DNA from: an archaeon
GTDB lineage: Archaea > Thermoproteota > Thermoprotei_A > Marsarchaeales > Marsarchaeaceae
Direction: 5' to 3'
NCBI GenBank assembly: GCA_021817005.1
Contig: JAKAWJ010000024.1
Coordinates: 1-32,448 of the forward strand
Length of the DNA: 32,448 nucleotides
This document shows positions 13,996 to 24,100 of the stretch, in pieces (position 1 is the first letter of the stretch; the number at the start of each line of letters is the position of its first letter). The translations under genes and the position numbers were made by a program. Below the pieces are notes generated by a model. The model was not told where the DNA came from. It made no database searches and saw only the letters and a program-made list of their open reading frames with translations.

Positions 13996-15309
13996 ATGAT
14001 AATCACGGAGAATCCTTACAGCGGTGAAAAACTTGGGGAGTACGATGAAGAAGACCAAGGCTCTATTTCGTCGAAGATTAGCCGACTGCGTCACTCTCAG
14101 CTAGAGTGGGCGCGTGACATCTCAACTCGTCTGGATGCCTTGCACGAAGTGAAAGCAAGATTTCAGGCCCGATCGTCTGAGCTCGCCCGCTCTATTACGC
14201 TTGAGATGGGAAAACCGATATCCCAGGCTGAGGCTGAAGTCAAGAAGAGCATCTGGCTAATCGACTATACCATCCAGACCGCGCAAGAAATGCTGAATCC
14301 GGAGAACGTCAAGACAGAAGCGAGAAGGAGCTACGTTCGCTTTGACCCTTTGGGTGTTGTACTTCTTATTGAGCCATGGAACTATCCTGTGTGGCAGGTA
14401 ATGCGACCGGCTGTGCCTGCGCTCGCTGCTGGGAACGCAGTAGTTCTGAAACACGCTTCTATTGTCACGGGAACGAGTCTCCTCCTTGAGGAAATCTTCG
14501 GTCTCGATGTGTTCAAGTCTGTTGTGGCCAGAGGGAGCGCTGCGGAAAATATTATACCGATGGTGGACTCTATATCCTTCACTGGAAGTGGTCAAACGGG
14601 GGCAAAGATTGCCTCTAAGGCAGGGTCAGAACTCAAGAAGTGTGTGCTTGAGCTAGGGGGCTCAGACCCCTTCATCGTGCTTCACAACACAAATATCGAG
14701 AGCACGGTAGCTGCCGCCACAGACTCTAGGCTTCAGAACGCTGGCCAAGTGTGCATTTCCGCGAAGCGCTTTATTGTCCACGATGGCGTATCCAAGGAAT
14801 TCGGTGAAAGACTCAGAGATTCATTCGCCCGGGTCAGAATCGGGAATCCCATGGACCCTGGAGTCTACCTCGGGCCCCTGTCGAGCGCCGAGCAGACAAA
14901 GATAGTCAGAGAGCAAGTGAGCAAACTTCGCGACCTGGGTGAGGTCGAAGAATTGGCACACGGCCTAGAGGGGAACTTCATTCCTCCAACAATTGCAAAC
15001 CCTCATTCAGAGTTTAAGGAAGAAGTCTTCGGCCCTGTGGCCATTGTCACGACATTCTCCTCAGACCAGGAAGCATTAAGGCTCGCCAATGACTCACCCT
15101 ACGGCCTCGGGGCGAGTTTGTGGGGGAACTCTGAACACGCCGAGAGACTAGTGCCTTATATCGAAGCCGGAATGGTGTTCGTGAACAAGAAGGTCACGTC
15201 AGACCCAAGATTGCCCTTCGGCGGGGTAAAGCGGAGTGGATTCGGGAGGGAGCTCTCCCGCTACGGAATATTGGAATTTACAAACATAAAGTCGGTATGG
15301 GTTGACTGA
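13996..15309 (+). CDS. NAD(P)-dependent aldehyde dehydrogenase (succinate-semialdehyde dehydrogenase type)
   Basis: A 437-residue ALDH that oxidises an aldehyde to the acid. The cofactor motif IEPWNYP (125-131), the cofactor Lys K152 in VVLKHAS, SFTGSGQTG (194-202), catalytic E219 in LELGGSDP, nucleophile C253 in NAGQVCISAKR, and the C-terminal EVFGPV, LPFGGVKRSGFGRE and FTN motifs are all present. The short form and the sequence around KHAS match the Sad/YneI-like succinate-semialdehyde group. The frame opens at ATG 13939, but the extra 19 residues are atypical and precede the predicted transcription start, so ATG 13996 (MIITENPYSG) is taken. Divergent from the SDR-ligase-thiolase-DUF35 operon with which it shares a 200-base promoter region; oxidation of the aldehyde released by the aldolase is the likely role. 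Confidence 0.93.
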   Translation: MIITENPYSGEKLGEYDEEDQGSISSKISRLRHSQLEWARDISTRLDALHEVKARFQARSSELARSITLEMGKPISQAEAEVKKSIWLIDYTIQTAQEMLNPENVKTEARRSYVRFDPLGVVLLIEPWNYPVWQVMRPAVPALAAGNAVVLKHASIVTGTSLLLEEIFGLDVFKSVVARGSAAENIIPMVDSISFTGSGQTGAKIASKAGSELKKCVLELGGSDPFIVLHNTNIESTVAAATDSRLQNAGQVCISAKRFIVHDGVSKEFGERLRDSFARVRIGNPMDPGVYLGPLSSAEQTKIVREQVSKLRDLGEVEELAHGLEGNFIPPTIANPHSEFKEEVFGPVAIVTTFSSDQEALRLANDSPYGLGASLWGNSEHAERLVPYIEAGMVFVNKKVTSDPRLPFGGVKRSGFGRELSRYGILEFTNIKSVWVD

Positions 15310-15353
15310 GTACTCAGGGCCGAGCCGACACAGAGAAAAGCCGTGAACCAGCG

Positions 15354-18104
15354 CTAACCTTCGTTCGTGCGTTTTAGGCGGTGGAAGACGTATGGCAGTA
15401 CCCCGCCTTCCGAGTAGTATTTGAGTTCGGTTGTGTTATCTATTCTGGACCGCACTCTGAAGCTCACTGTTTTGGAGCCGCTATGAGCTACCACCTGCAT
15501 CACCTGTCCGATCTGGGTTATGTTGTCGCTTCCCTCAATGTCATACTGCTCCTCCCCTGTCAGTCCCAGAGCTTCCTTGTTCTTTCCATCCATGAACTCG
15601 AGTGGTAAAACCCCCATTGCTACAAGATTGCTGCGGTGAATCCTTTCGAAACTTTCAGCAATCACAGCACGGACTCCAAGCAAGCGGGGCGCTTTTGCCG
15701 CCCAGTCTCTTGAGCTTCCGGCGCCATAGCTCTTACCCGCCAAAACCAGCAGCGGAACTCCTTCTGAGGAATATCTCATCGCGGCGTCATACATGGTCAG
15801 AAGTTCCCCGCTCGGAAAGTGGGTGGTCCAGCCTCCCACCTTCCCCTTCGCGAGCCGGTTTTTCAACCTGATGTTATCGAATCCGCCACGAACCATTACT
15901 TCGTGATTGCCGCGCCTGCTCCCGAAGGTGCTATAATCCTCCCGAGACACACCGTGAGAATTGAGGTATGAGGCCGCAGGGCTGTCGGGCTGAATTGAGC
16001 CAGCGGGCGATATGTGGTCGGTCGTCACTTTGTCATCAAAGACCGCAAGAGCCCTCGCTCCCTTCAATGCCTTCTTCGTGACGGGCGCATCATTCGGTTT
16101 CTCTGCAAACCAAGGAGGTTGGCGTATGTAAGTCGAGTTTTCATCCCAGGAAAAAGTGTCTCCGGTAGAACCGCGAAGGGAATTCCACTCGGCATCCCCC
16201 TTTGTGACATCAGCATATTTCTGAGCGTACATTTCAGGCTTGAGAGAGCGCGCTACAACATCTTTGATGTCAGAGAGTTTGGGCCATAAATCTCTCAAAT
16301 ACACCTTCTTTCCCTGAAACTCTCCCAAGGGTTCGCTATTGAAATCTACGCCAATTCTCCCGGCAAGCGCATAGGCGACAACGAGCATGGGCGACATAAG
16401 AAACGAACCTCTCGCGAGGGGGTGTATTCTTCCGTCGAAGTTGCGATTTCCGCTCAACACCGCAACGCAGTAGAGGTCCCTCTCCTTGATTTCCTTCTCT
16501 ACATCCCCAGGTAGGGGACCAGAATTGCCTATACAAGTGGTGCAGCCATATCCCACTACGCTGAAGCCTAGTTCTTCGAGATACGTTAGCAGTCCTGCAC
16601 TCTCCAGATATTCCGTGACAATTCTTGAACCCGGGGCCAAGCTGGTCTTTACATAGCTCTTCGGTCTGAGCCCCATCTCTGAGGCCTTCTTTGCGACAAG
16701 CGCTGCGCCAACCATGACAGTAGGATTCGAAGTGTTGGTGCAGCTTGTTATCGCCGCAATTATTACAGAGCCATCTTCAAGCCTGCCTTTCGGCTTCAGG
16801 GCTCGCTGGGATATTGCATCCGACGAGACTCCTTCCCCTGTGGAGAGCTGATACCCATTGTCGGCAATCGCCCTTGGCTCAGCGGACGAACTAGTACGCC
16901 TGTGTTCCGCAAGTATTTGCGGGATGTAGGTTGGGACTGCGCTGAGCGAAACCCGTTCATCCGGATTTCTTGGACCAGCTATCGAGGGCACCACTTTTGA
17001 GATGTCGATCTCTAGGACATCAGTGTACTTCGGAGCTGGGTCGGTTGCATCGTAGAAATAGCCCGCACGCCTTGCGACCTCCTCGACGAAGGAGACATGC
17101 GCTATGCTCCTTCCAGTTCCGCGAAGGTAATCCAAGGTGGCGCTGTCAACTGGACAGAAACCAGCCGTAGCACCATATTCAGGCGACATGTTGCCTAGTG
17201 TAGCCCTATCAGCTGCTGAAAGCTTGTGATAGCCTTCTCCGAAGTACTCTACGAACTGGCCAACCACACCCTTTTCGCGCAACTTTTCCGTAACCGTAAG
17301 CACTATGTCGGTCGGGGTCGTTCCCTCGGCGAGCTCTCCCACTATTCGAACACCCACTACCTTTGGAATTGGCATGTGGTAGGGCTCGCCCAGCATAACT
17401 GCCTCAGCTTCGATTCCCCCCACTCCCCAGCCCAACACCCCGATTCCATTCACCATGGTCGTATGTGAGTCGGTTCCGAGCAGGGTGTCCGGCACAGCCC
17501 CCAGTCCATCAGGGAAATTTCTGAGGGCCACGACCGAAGAAATATACTCGAGGTTGACCTGGTGACATATTCCCTTCCCGGGGGGAAAAATTCTCATACC
17601 CGAGAAGGATGACTGGGCCCACTTGAGCAGAGAATATCGCTCCGAGTTGCGGCGATACTCCATCTCGAGGTTCAGTCGGAGAGAGTTGGAACTTCCCCAG
17701 CTGTCAACCTGGACCGAGTGGTCGACCACCAAATCAACAGGAACATCTGAATTAACTCGCCGGGGGTCAATCCCGTGCAGCTTGGCAGCATCTCTCAAGG
17801 CAGCCATGTCTACGATTAGAGGGACACCCGTGTAGTCCTGGAGGAGCACTCGTGATGGCATAAATGGCAATTCCGAGCCAGCCTTGCTTGGCCAATCCAT
17901 TAAGTAGTGCACGGCTTCAGAGGCGCCATGGATCTTGCCCGAGTGTCTCATAGCGTTCTCCAAAAGTACCCGGAGAGAGAATGGAAGCGCTTCGAAATCG
18001 AATCCTTCTCTTTCGAGCATGCGCGGATTGAAGTAATATGCCCTGCCCTGATAGGTGTCAAGGGTGCTCTTCGCGTTCAAGAAATCTTCTGTCAGGGGAA
18101 TCAC
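15354..18104 (-). CDS. acnA: Aconitate hydratase (AcnA/IRP1 type)
   Basis: A 916-residue [4Fe-4S] enzyme that isomerises citrate and isocitrate in the TCA cycle. Cluster ligands are C455 in SCTNTSNP and C521/C524 in GYGCTTCIGNSGPL. LLGTDSHTTMVNG (208-220), GVGGIEAE, FGSRRGNHEVM and GAGSSRDWAAK carry the substrate Asp, His, Arg and Ser residues. Length is that of the cytosolic AcnA/IRP1 group, not the shorter AcnB or archaeal homoaconitase-like forms. A GTG start at 18104 is supported by a TATA-like box 31 bases upstream. It converges on the aldehyde dehydrogenase across 44 bases. Confidence 0.97.
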   Translation of the reverse strand: MIPLTEDFLNAKSTLDTYQGRAYYFNPRMLEREGFDFEALPFSLRVLLENAMRHSGKIHGASEAVHYLMDWPSKAGSELPFMPSRVLLQDYTGVPLIVDMAALRDAAKLHGIDPRRVNSDVPVDLVVDHSVQVDSWGSSNSLRLNLEMEYRRNSERYSLLKWAQSSFSGMRIFPPGKGICHQVNLEYISSVVALRNFPDGLGAVPDTLLGTDSHTTMVNGIGVLGWGVGGIEAEAVMLGEPYHMPIPKVVGVRIVGELAEGTTPTDIVLTVTEKLREKGVVGQFVEYFGEGYHKLSAADRATLGNMSPEYGATAGFCPVDSATLDYLRGTGRSIAHVSFVEEVARRAGYFYDATDPAPKYTDVLEIDISKVVPSIAGPRNPDERVSLSAVPTYIPQILAEHRRTSSSAEPRAIADNGYQLSTGEGVSSDAISQRALKPKGRLEDGSVIIAAITSCTNTSNPTVMVGAALVAKKASEMGLRPKSYVKTSLAPGSRIVTEYLESAGLLTYLEELGFSVVGYGCTTCIGNSGPLPGDVEKEIKERDLYCVAVLSGNRNFDGRIHPLARGSFLMSPMLVVAYALAGRIGVDFNSEPLGEFQGKKVYLRDLWPKLSDIKDVVARSLKPEMYAQKYADVTKGDAEWNSLRGSTGDTFSWDENSTYIRQPPWFAEKPNDAPVTKKALKGARALAVFDDKVTTDHISPAGSIQPDSPAASYLNSHGVSREDYSTFGSRRGNHEVMVRGGFDNIRLKNRLAKGKVGGWTTHFPSGELLTMYDAAMRYSSEGVPLLVLAGKSYGAGSSRDWAAKAPRLLGVRAVIAESFERIHRSNLVAMGVLPLEFMDGKNKEALGLTGEEQYDIEGSDNITQIGQVMQVVAHSGSKTVSFRVRSRIDNTTELKYYSEGGVLPYVFHRLKRTNEG

Positions 18105-18130
18105 CAGTTCAATCCGGTTTTGCGTCTACC

Positions 18131-18140
18131 GTATTTAAGC
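18131..18140 (-). promoter_or_regulatory. TATA-like box of aconitase
   Basis: GCTTAAATAC on the minus strand, centre 18135, 31 bases before GTG 18104. Confidence 0.55.
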
Positions 18141-18309
18141 TTCGTAGGCTCGGGTTATCCAAGTTGCTGGTCCAGCACAGAGTCGTGGGGGGGTTGTTCT
18201 GGCCGGGTTTGGCATGGCTCTGGAGGAAGGGAACACGTGCGCGGTGCTACGCGTGTATTGGCGCAAAATGCAGGCTTGGTCCCGACTGCTCGGCCAGACG
18301 CTCCACACA

Positions 18310-19563
18310 TCACGGTCTGGGGTTCGTCGAAATGGTTCGGGCCCCGAAGAGAATCACCGCGCCTGCAACCAAGGACATGGTCCCGGCGAACGCGTACGAT
18401 GCCGGCTGGCTCACGGTAAATAACAGCCCTACAACCACGTTCGAAATGAACAATCCCGCACTTCTCGCGGCTGTTAGATAGCCCATCCCTCCGGATAACT
18501 GTGCGGATTTCACCAGCGAGGACACGAGAGTGGGTTCAAATGTTTCGGTGACTCCAGTGGCTATCCCAAGCAGTGCCGTTGCAACATAAAAACTGGGCAC
18601 TCCCAGCGACGCGGCGTAAACAGCGCCTATTGCCAAACTGGCTACTCCTCCTAGCAAGTAGCCGAAGATTCCAAGCGTTGACACCTGGCCGAAGCCAGAA
18701 TTCCCAAACGCATATCCGCTGATTGAGGAAGCCCCAAGGAAAACGCCGTAAGTAGCCACCCCCAGTATTATGCTATGAGCAGAGAGAGCTACTGTCAGGA
18801 TTGGAAAACTAAAGCTATACGAGCTCAGTCCGAAGAGCGCGGAGGAGATCAATAGGTAATATAACAAAGAAGTTGAACCCGGCCGTTGCCTGTCTGCCGG
18901 CTGCCTCACTTCCCTGGCTGCTTGGACGCCAGGGAGCGCAGGTCTCTCCCTTACAAAAAACAGCAAAATAGTGGCAACTGTAATTGGGGCCGCACTTAAG
19001 AGAATGATATCCCCGAGCCTGACACCAACCAGAACCAGCGATGCCGCCACTATAACCGCCAGCATGCCTCCCGCAACATCTAGCGCATGCAGGAAGCCGA
19101 ACGCCTTTGAAATCTTTCGACCCGACGCATTATCCACGAGGAGTGCCCTTCTTGATGGTGTCCTGAAATTTCTCGACCACCACCCGAGCGTGAACAGGCT
19201 TCCAACCCCGAAGGCTGAAGTTGGCAGGCCGCTCAATGAGAGGAGTGGGATAAACGCGTTACCAATTATGGAAACTCTTTTTCGGCCATATCTGTCACCT
19301 GCTTTTCCACCGACAAACGCGAAGAGTGAGCCTACACCGTAGCTTACACCAGTTATAACCCCTACCGTTACGACAGATTGGTTAAGAGATACTACAAGAA
19401 GTATTGGCAGGATAACTATCACTCCCTGATAGCCAAGGTCCGAGAAAAATGCCGAAAGCGAAATCAGCAGAACGTCACGATTTAGCCAAGGAACCTCTTC
19501 CAACCTTGCTGAGGCGTCCCCATTGCCAGGAGTTTGGACGAATGATTTCGGCTCGTTGGCCAC
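18310..19563 (-). CDS. Major facilitator superfamily transporter
   Basis: About 417 residues with 12 predicted membrane helices in two six-helix halves, separated by a basic cytoplasmic loop (RERPALPGVQAAREVRQPADRQ). Motif A between helices 2 and 3 reads GGKAGDRYGRKR, the MFS hallmark. The frame continues upstream to 19875, but those 104 residues are not membrane-like and contain out-of-character Cys and Arg. A TATA-like box at 19584-19592 is 25 bases before the in-frame GTG 19563, so that is taken as the leaderless start. Substrate is unknown; the nearest recognisable relatives are drug/proton antiporter-like permeases. It is upstream of aconitase on the same strand but each has its own promoter. 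Confidence 0.88.
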   Translation of the reverse strand: MANEPKSFVQTPGNGDASARLEEVPWLNRDVLLISLSAFFSDLGYQGVIVILPILLVVSLNQSVVTVGVITGVSYGVGSLFAFVGGKAGDRYGRKRVSIIGNAFIPLLSLSGLPTSAFGVGSLFTLGWWSRNFRTPSRRALLVDNASGRKISKAFGFLHALDVAGGMLAVIVAASLVLVGVRLGDIILLSAAPITVATILLFFVRERPALPGVQAAREVRQPADRQRPGSTSLLYYLLISSALFGLSSYSFSFPILTVALSAHSIILGVATYGVFLGASSISGYAFGNSGFGQVSTLGIFGYLLGGVASLAIGAVYAASLGVPSFYVATALLGIATGVTETFEPTLVSSLVKSAQLSGGMGYLTAARSAGLFISNVVVGLLFTVSQPASYAFAGTMSLVAGAVILFGARTISTNPRP

Positions 19564-19583
19564 TACAAAGCGTGTCTTCAAGG

Positions 19584-19592
19584 GTTTATAGG
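19584..19592 (-). promoter_or_regulatory. TATA box of the MFS transporter
   Basis: CCTATAAAC on the minus strand, centre 19588, 25 bases before GTG 19563. It moves the start 104 codons in from the longest open frame. Confidence 0.6.
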
Positions 19593-19882
19593 ATTGCCTC
19601 GCTACCCGCCTCAAGTTTTGGATTCGGGGACTCTGACTCGCACAATCCCGCATGGTTCCAAACCATCGTGTGGCCGGATTCAGAAGTTTAATCTGGGCTT
19701 CTGGCGATGGAGTATAACCCGCACATTGTCCCGAGCGATGACTTAAACAAAATACACTGTCACAAAATCTGGTTCGGATCAGCTCTGCAAATCTGGAGCG
19801 AAATTTTCCCGTTAGACCTTCCGCAGTGCAACTTCCTAATTTTGTATTGTATTGGAATCGCAGTTGAACTCGCACAACAAGA

Positions 19883-19891
19883 CTTAAAACA
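19883..19891 (+). promoter_or_regulatory. TATA-like box of carAB
   Basis: CTTAAAACA, centre 19887, 37 bases before TTG 19924; predicts a leader of about 11 bases. Confidence 0.45.
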
Positions 19892-19923
19892 TTTGCCGGG
19901 TTTGCCTAATTCCGGGTTTCTGA

Positions 19924-21099
19924 TTGAAACTCGGTCCTGTGCAAGCGCCGCCTTCCCTCGATTCTATTCATCGTTCTGACTCCAGATACGTTCTACTGCT
20001 CGAGAATGGTTCTTCATTTACAGGGTGGGGATTTGGTGCGGCTCGAGAATCCGCGGGTGAGGTAGTGTTCACTACTTCAATGAACGGGTATCCGGAGTTA
20101 CTGACTGATCCTTCATACAGAGGGCAGATTCTAGTGATCGCCCAGCCACTGGTGGGAAATTACGGCGTTCCGGTGCCAATTTTGAACTCTGGCATTTTGG
20201 AGAATTTCGAGTCCGAAAATATTCAGATACGCGGCCTAGTGGTCGCGGAGTGCACAGATGGTATGCGATGGGATTCATGGTGCAATCTTTCAACCTACCT
20301 CGCGGCTTACGATGTTCCGGCGATCGAAGGAATCGATACCCGGGCACTAGTTCGATTGCTCAGGATTCATGGGACTATGAATGGAATCATAGCTCCTGCA
20401 GACAGGGCTCACTCCATATCTACGTGGGAAGAGTATGACAGTGAGAATTTTTGTCTGGAAACCATGCCACTGCAAAAAGTAGTGCACAATCCCGAAGGCC
20501 AGTCTACTGTGGCAGTGCTCGACTTTGGTGTCAAGCATGGCATACTCAGACGGCTCGCCCAAATGGGCTACCGAATAGCGCGCGTGCCGCCCACTCTTGG
20601 CGTTGACGCATTGCTTTCGGAGGAGCCCTCAGGCATAGTGATAAGCAATGGACCGGGTAATCCCAATCTTCTCTCGGATGAGGTTGGATTTGTAAAGGAG
20701 CTCCTTGAGTGCAGAATCCCTATCCTAGGAATATGCCTTGGCCATCAACTGATTTCCATGGCCCTGGGTTGCTCAGTAACAAGGCTTGGCTATGGGCACA
20801 GAGGAATAAACCGGGCTGTGCTCGACCTGACTGACGGGGGAAAGTATATCACGTCGCACAACCATGGCTACGCCATCAATTTCCGTAGCGCCCCCGTGTC
20901 TTCTTGGCGCCCTTGGTTTGTGGCACTGGAGGACGGCACCATCGAAGGCTGCCTTGACGACCGAAGGCCGATTATGAGCGTGCAGTTTCATCCAGAATCC
21001 CGGCCTGGCGCGAATGACACACAATGGATCTTCGAACGATTTCGAAGGATTATTTGCGCGACCGCAGGCAAGGACATTTTCCCAACGGGAGGTCGCTGA
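19924..21099 (+). CDS. carA: Carbamoyl-phosphate synthase small (glutaminase) subunit
   Basis: A 391-residue class I glutamine amidotransferase subunit that hydrolyses glutamine and channels ammonia to CarB for carbamoyl phosphate (pyrimidine and arginine synthesis). The N-terminal CarA domain has FTTSMNGYPELLTDPSYRGQ and GIDTRALVR (136-144). The triad is C271 in GICLGHQL, H356 and E358 in QFHPESRPG; NGPGNP (242-247) forms the oxyanion strand. Start TTG 19924 is the first after the predicted transcription start; GTG 19939 is the alternative. carB follows after 27 bases in the same reading frame. Confidence 0.96.
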   Translation: MKLGPVQAPPSLDSIHRSDSRYVLLLENGSSFTGWGFGAARESAGEVVFTTSMNGYPELLTDPSYRGQILVIAQPLVGNYGVPVPILNSGILENFESENIQIRGLVVAECTDGMRWDSWCNLSTYLAAYDVPAIEGIDTRALVRLLRIHGTMNGIIAPADRAHSISTWEEYDSENFCLETMPLQKVVHNPEGQSTVAVLDFGVKHGILRRLAQMGYRIARVPPTLGVDALLSEEPSGIVISNGPGNPNLLSDEVGFVKELLECRIPILGICLGHQLISMALGCSVTRLGYGHRGINRAVLDLTDGGKYITSHNHGYAINFRSAPVSSWRPWFVALEDGTIEGCLDDRRPIMSVQFHPESRPGANDTQWIFERFRRIICATAGKDIFPTGGR

Positions 21100-21126
21100 C
21101 TTCTGCGAGCTCAGACCTTACGCAGC

Positions 21127-24100
21127 ATGCTCGTAATCGGTTCAGGAGCGCTAAAGATTGCCGAAGCTGCCGAATTTGATTATAGCGGTAACCAAGCATT
21201 GAAGGCACTTCGGGAAGAGGGGATTAGAACAATTCTCGTGAACCCGAACGTTGCATCTTACCAGACTAGCAAAGGGGTGGCAGATGTCGTGCACTTTGTT
21301 CCGCTCAATGCTAGGGAGATTTCTAAAGTAATAGAGCTCGAAAGACCCGACTCTGTGCTGCTAGGGTTTGGGGGCCAGAGCGCCCTGAACGCAGGCCTCG
21401 CACTCCATGATAGCGGAGTTCTGGCAAAGTACGGTGTGAAAGTAGCGGGTACGCCCATCGACGGCATCAGAGCCGCTCTGGGTCGAGAATCCTTCAGGGT
21501 CCTCATGAAAAAGTGGAATGAACCGGTTCCGAATAGCTCCACTGCTAGAAGCGTGGCCGAACTGAAGGATGCAGTAGAACAGATTGGACTGCCAGCAGTA
21601 GTTCGGGTCAGCCATAATCTGGGAGGGCGCGGCTCTTCCGTAATCAGGAGACGCGACGAGCTAGGAGATATTTCGCTACGGGCATTCGCCCAGAGTGAAA
21701 TCGGGGAAGTGATTATAGAGGAATACCTAGACGGATGGAAGGAAATAGAGTATGAGGTATTGCGCGACTGCCATGGGGACTCAGTAGCGGTGGCCTGCCT
21801 TGAAAATCTTGACCCGATGGGCGTGCATACAGGCGATTCAGTGGTTGTGGCCCCTGCCCTGACCCTGCCTAATCACGAGTACCAGTCCATGCGTGACTCC
21901 TCCCTGAGAGTGGCGAAAGCAATCGGATTGATCGGAGAGTGCAATGTCCAGACTGCGCTCGACATCTGTTCAAATAGATTCTACGTGATTGAAACAAATC
22001 CCAGAATGTCCAGGTCGAGCGCACTCGCAAGCAAAGCCACGGGATACCCTCTTGCCTATGTATCCACCAAACTCGCCTTGGGTTACTCTCTTTCAGAAGT
22101 GAATAACGCCGTCACAAAAAAGACAACAGCTCACTTCGAGCCAAGCTTGGACTATATTGCCCTAAAGATGCCTAGATGGGACCTTGACAAATTTCCCCGA
22201 AGCGCACACACTCTAGGAACTAACATGCAGAGCATAGGTGAGGTGCTAGCCCTGGGCAGGAATTTCGAAGAAGTGCTCCAAAAAGCGGTGCGTATGCTGG
22301 ACATTCCAGACTACAAACATCTTGGAGAGCTCCCCCTACTTCTCCGCGAAGCGGGGAGTCCTCTGGACGCGCTCAAGAACAGGACCCCCTACTGGCCACT
22401 TTTCGCTGCCCGGGCCTTAGCAGAAGGGGCGAGCGTGGAAACGGTCTCTCAAGCATCCGAGATTGACGTATTTTATATCCGGAAACTTCTCGGGCTTGTC
22501 CAGATTGCTGCAGAACTCAGCCAAGGTGGGCTCACAAGGGAACTAATTGCAGAAGCAAAGCTCAAGGGGTTTTCAGACGCTCAAATCGCTGACTTAACTC
22601 GACTTGGTGAGGATGCCGTCCGAAAGCTCAGAGAGAGCGAAGGAATTACCCCTGTCCTGAAATGCGTGGATACACTCGCGGGCGAGTGGCCATCAGACAC
22701 GAACTATTACTATCTTACTTACCAGGGCGAGTCAAGCGACTTCAAGACCTCTCTGGGGCGTAACCTGATTGTGCTCGGCTCAGGAGTGTTTCGTATCGGC
22801 GTGTCAGTAGAGTTTGATTGGGGGGTAGTTCACACCGCCCGATCTGCAAAAGAGGCTCCGCTCTTCGACCGGGTATTCATCCTCAACTGTAACCCCGAGA
22901 CCGTGTCAACCGATTGGGACATCGCAGACGGCTTGATATTGGATGAGCCCAGCCTCGAGGTGGTAGAGAATTTGACCACATCACTCTCTGCCTCGGAGGT
23001 AGTTGGCTTCGCAGGCGGCCAGCTCGCGAACAACATGGCGCGCGCCCTGTCTAAGAAGGGAATTCGATTAGTCGGGTTCTCTGCCGAATCAATCGACCAA
23101 GCTGAGGATAGGAGCAAATATTCAAAGCTCCTTGAACGTCTCGGGTTAAACCAGCCTCCCTGGATCCAGCCCCGCTCTGAGAGGGAAGCCATTGAGTTCG
23201 CTGAGCAGGTTGGCTACCCTGTTCTCGTCCGACCAAGCTACGTGCTCAGCGGGTTCGCGATGCGGGCCGTTAGGGATAAGCAGGAACTTGTTTCGCAGCT
23301 CAGACTAGCTGCGGCAGGTTCAAGCTCTAAAACAGTGACCATTTCCAAATACCTTGAAGACAGTCTGGAAGGCGAAGTCGATGGAGTTGGAGGGCCAAAA
23401 GGATTTATTGGGGGATTGATAGAACATGTTGACGAGGGTGGTATCCATAGCGGAGACGCCGTCATGTTCACTCCTCCGCTAAAGTTGGAAGCAGTCCGAA
23501 GTGAAGTTGGCGAAGCCTGCCTCCGGATTCTTGCGGAACTGAACGGTGCCGGGCCCTTTAACCTGCAGTTCCTGGTTAAAAATGGGGTCGTCCAGTTCAT
23601 TGAAATGAATCTTCGAATGAGCAGGAGCATGCCCTTTACGAGCCGAGCTTACAAAACAAATCTCGCAAAGTTATCTCTCTCGTGCGCGCTCGGAGATGAC
23701 CAGCCGCTCGGGGTGAACTGGCTCAACCCCTCGAGTTTCGGGGTAAAGACTCCACAATTTTCTTGGAGCCAACTCGTCAGGGCGTATCCTTTTCTGGGTC
23801 CAGAGATGAGAAGCACAGGCGAAGCGGCTCACTTTTCAGCTAACTTTGATAGTGCGCTCATCAACAGCTGGCTATCCGTGCCACCCAATCGCTTACCTAG
23901 GGACGGTCTGATCATCATATATTCCCAGACGAATAAAGACTCGTTCGCTCGCTCAGGGGATAACTTTAGCAAACTGGGTAAGAGAGTATCGACCGTCGAG
24001 CTCGAAAACTCTGAAATTCCCGGATTCTCCCCCCTGGACTTGGGGCAAACTCTCCGTGCGATCAGAGGAGGTGACATTGATTTGGTCGCGACGTGTGGCT

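Noticed and set aside
19564-19875. Extension of the MFS transporter by 104 residues
   Set aside because: Hydrophilic, Cys/Arg-rich and upstream of a strong TATA box exactly placed for GTG 19563.
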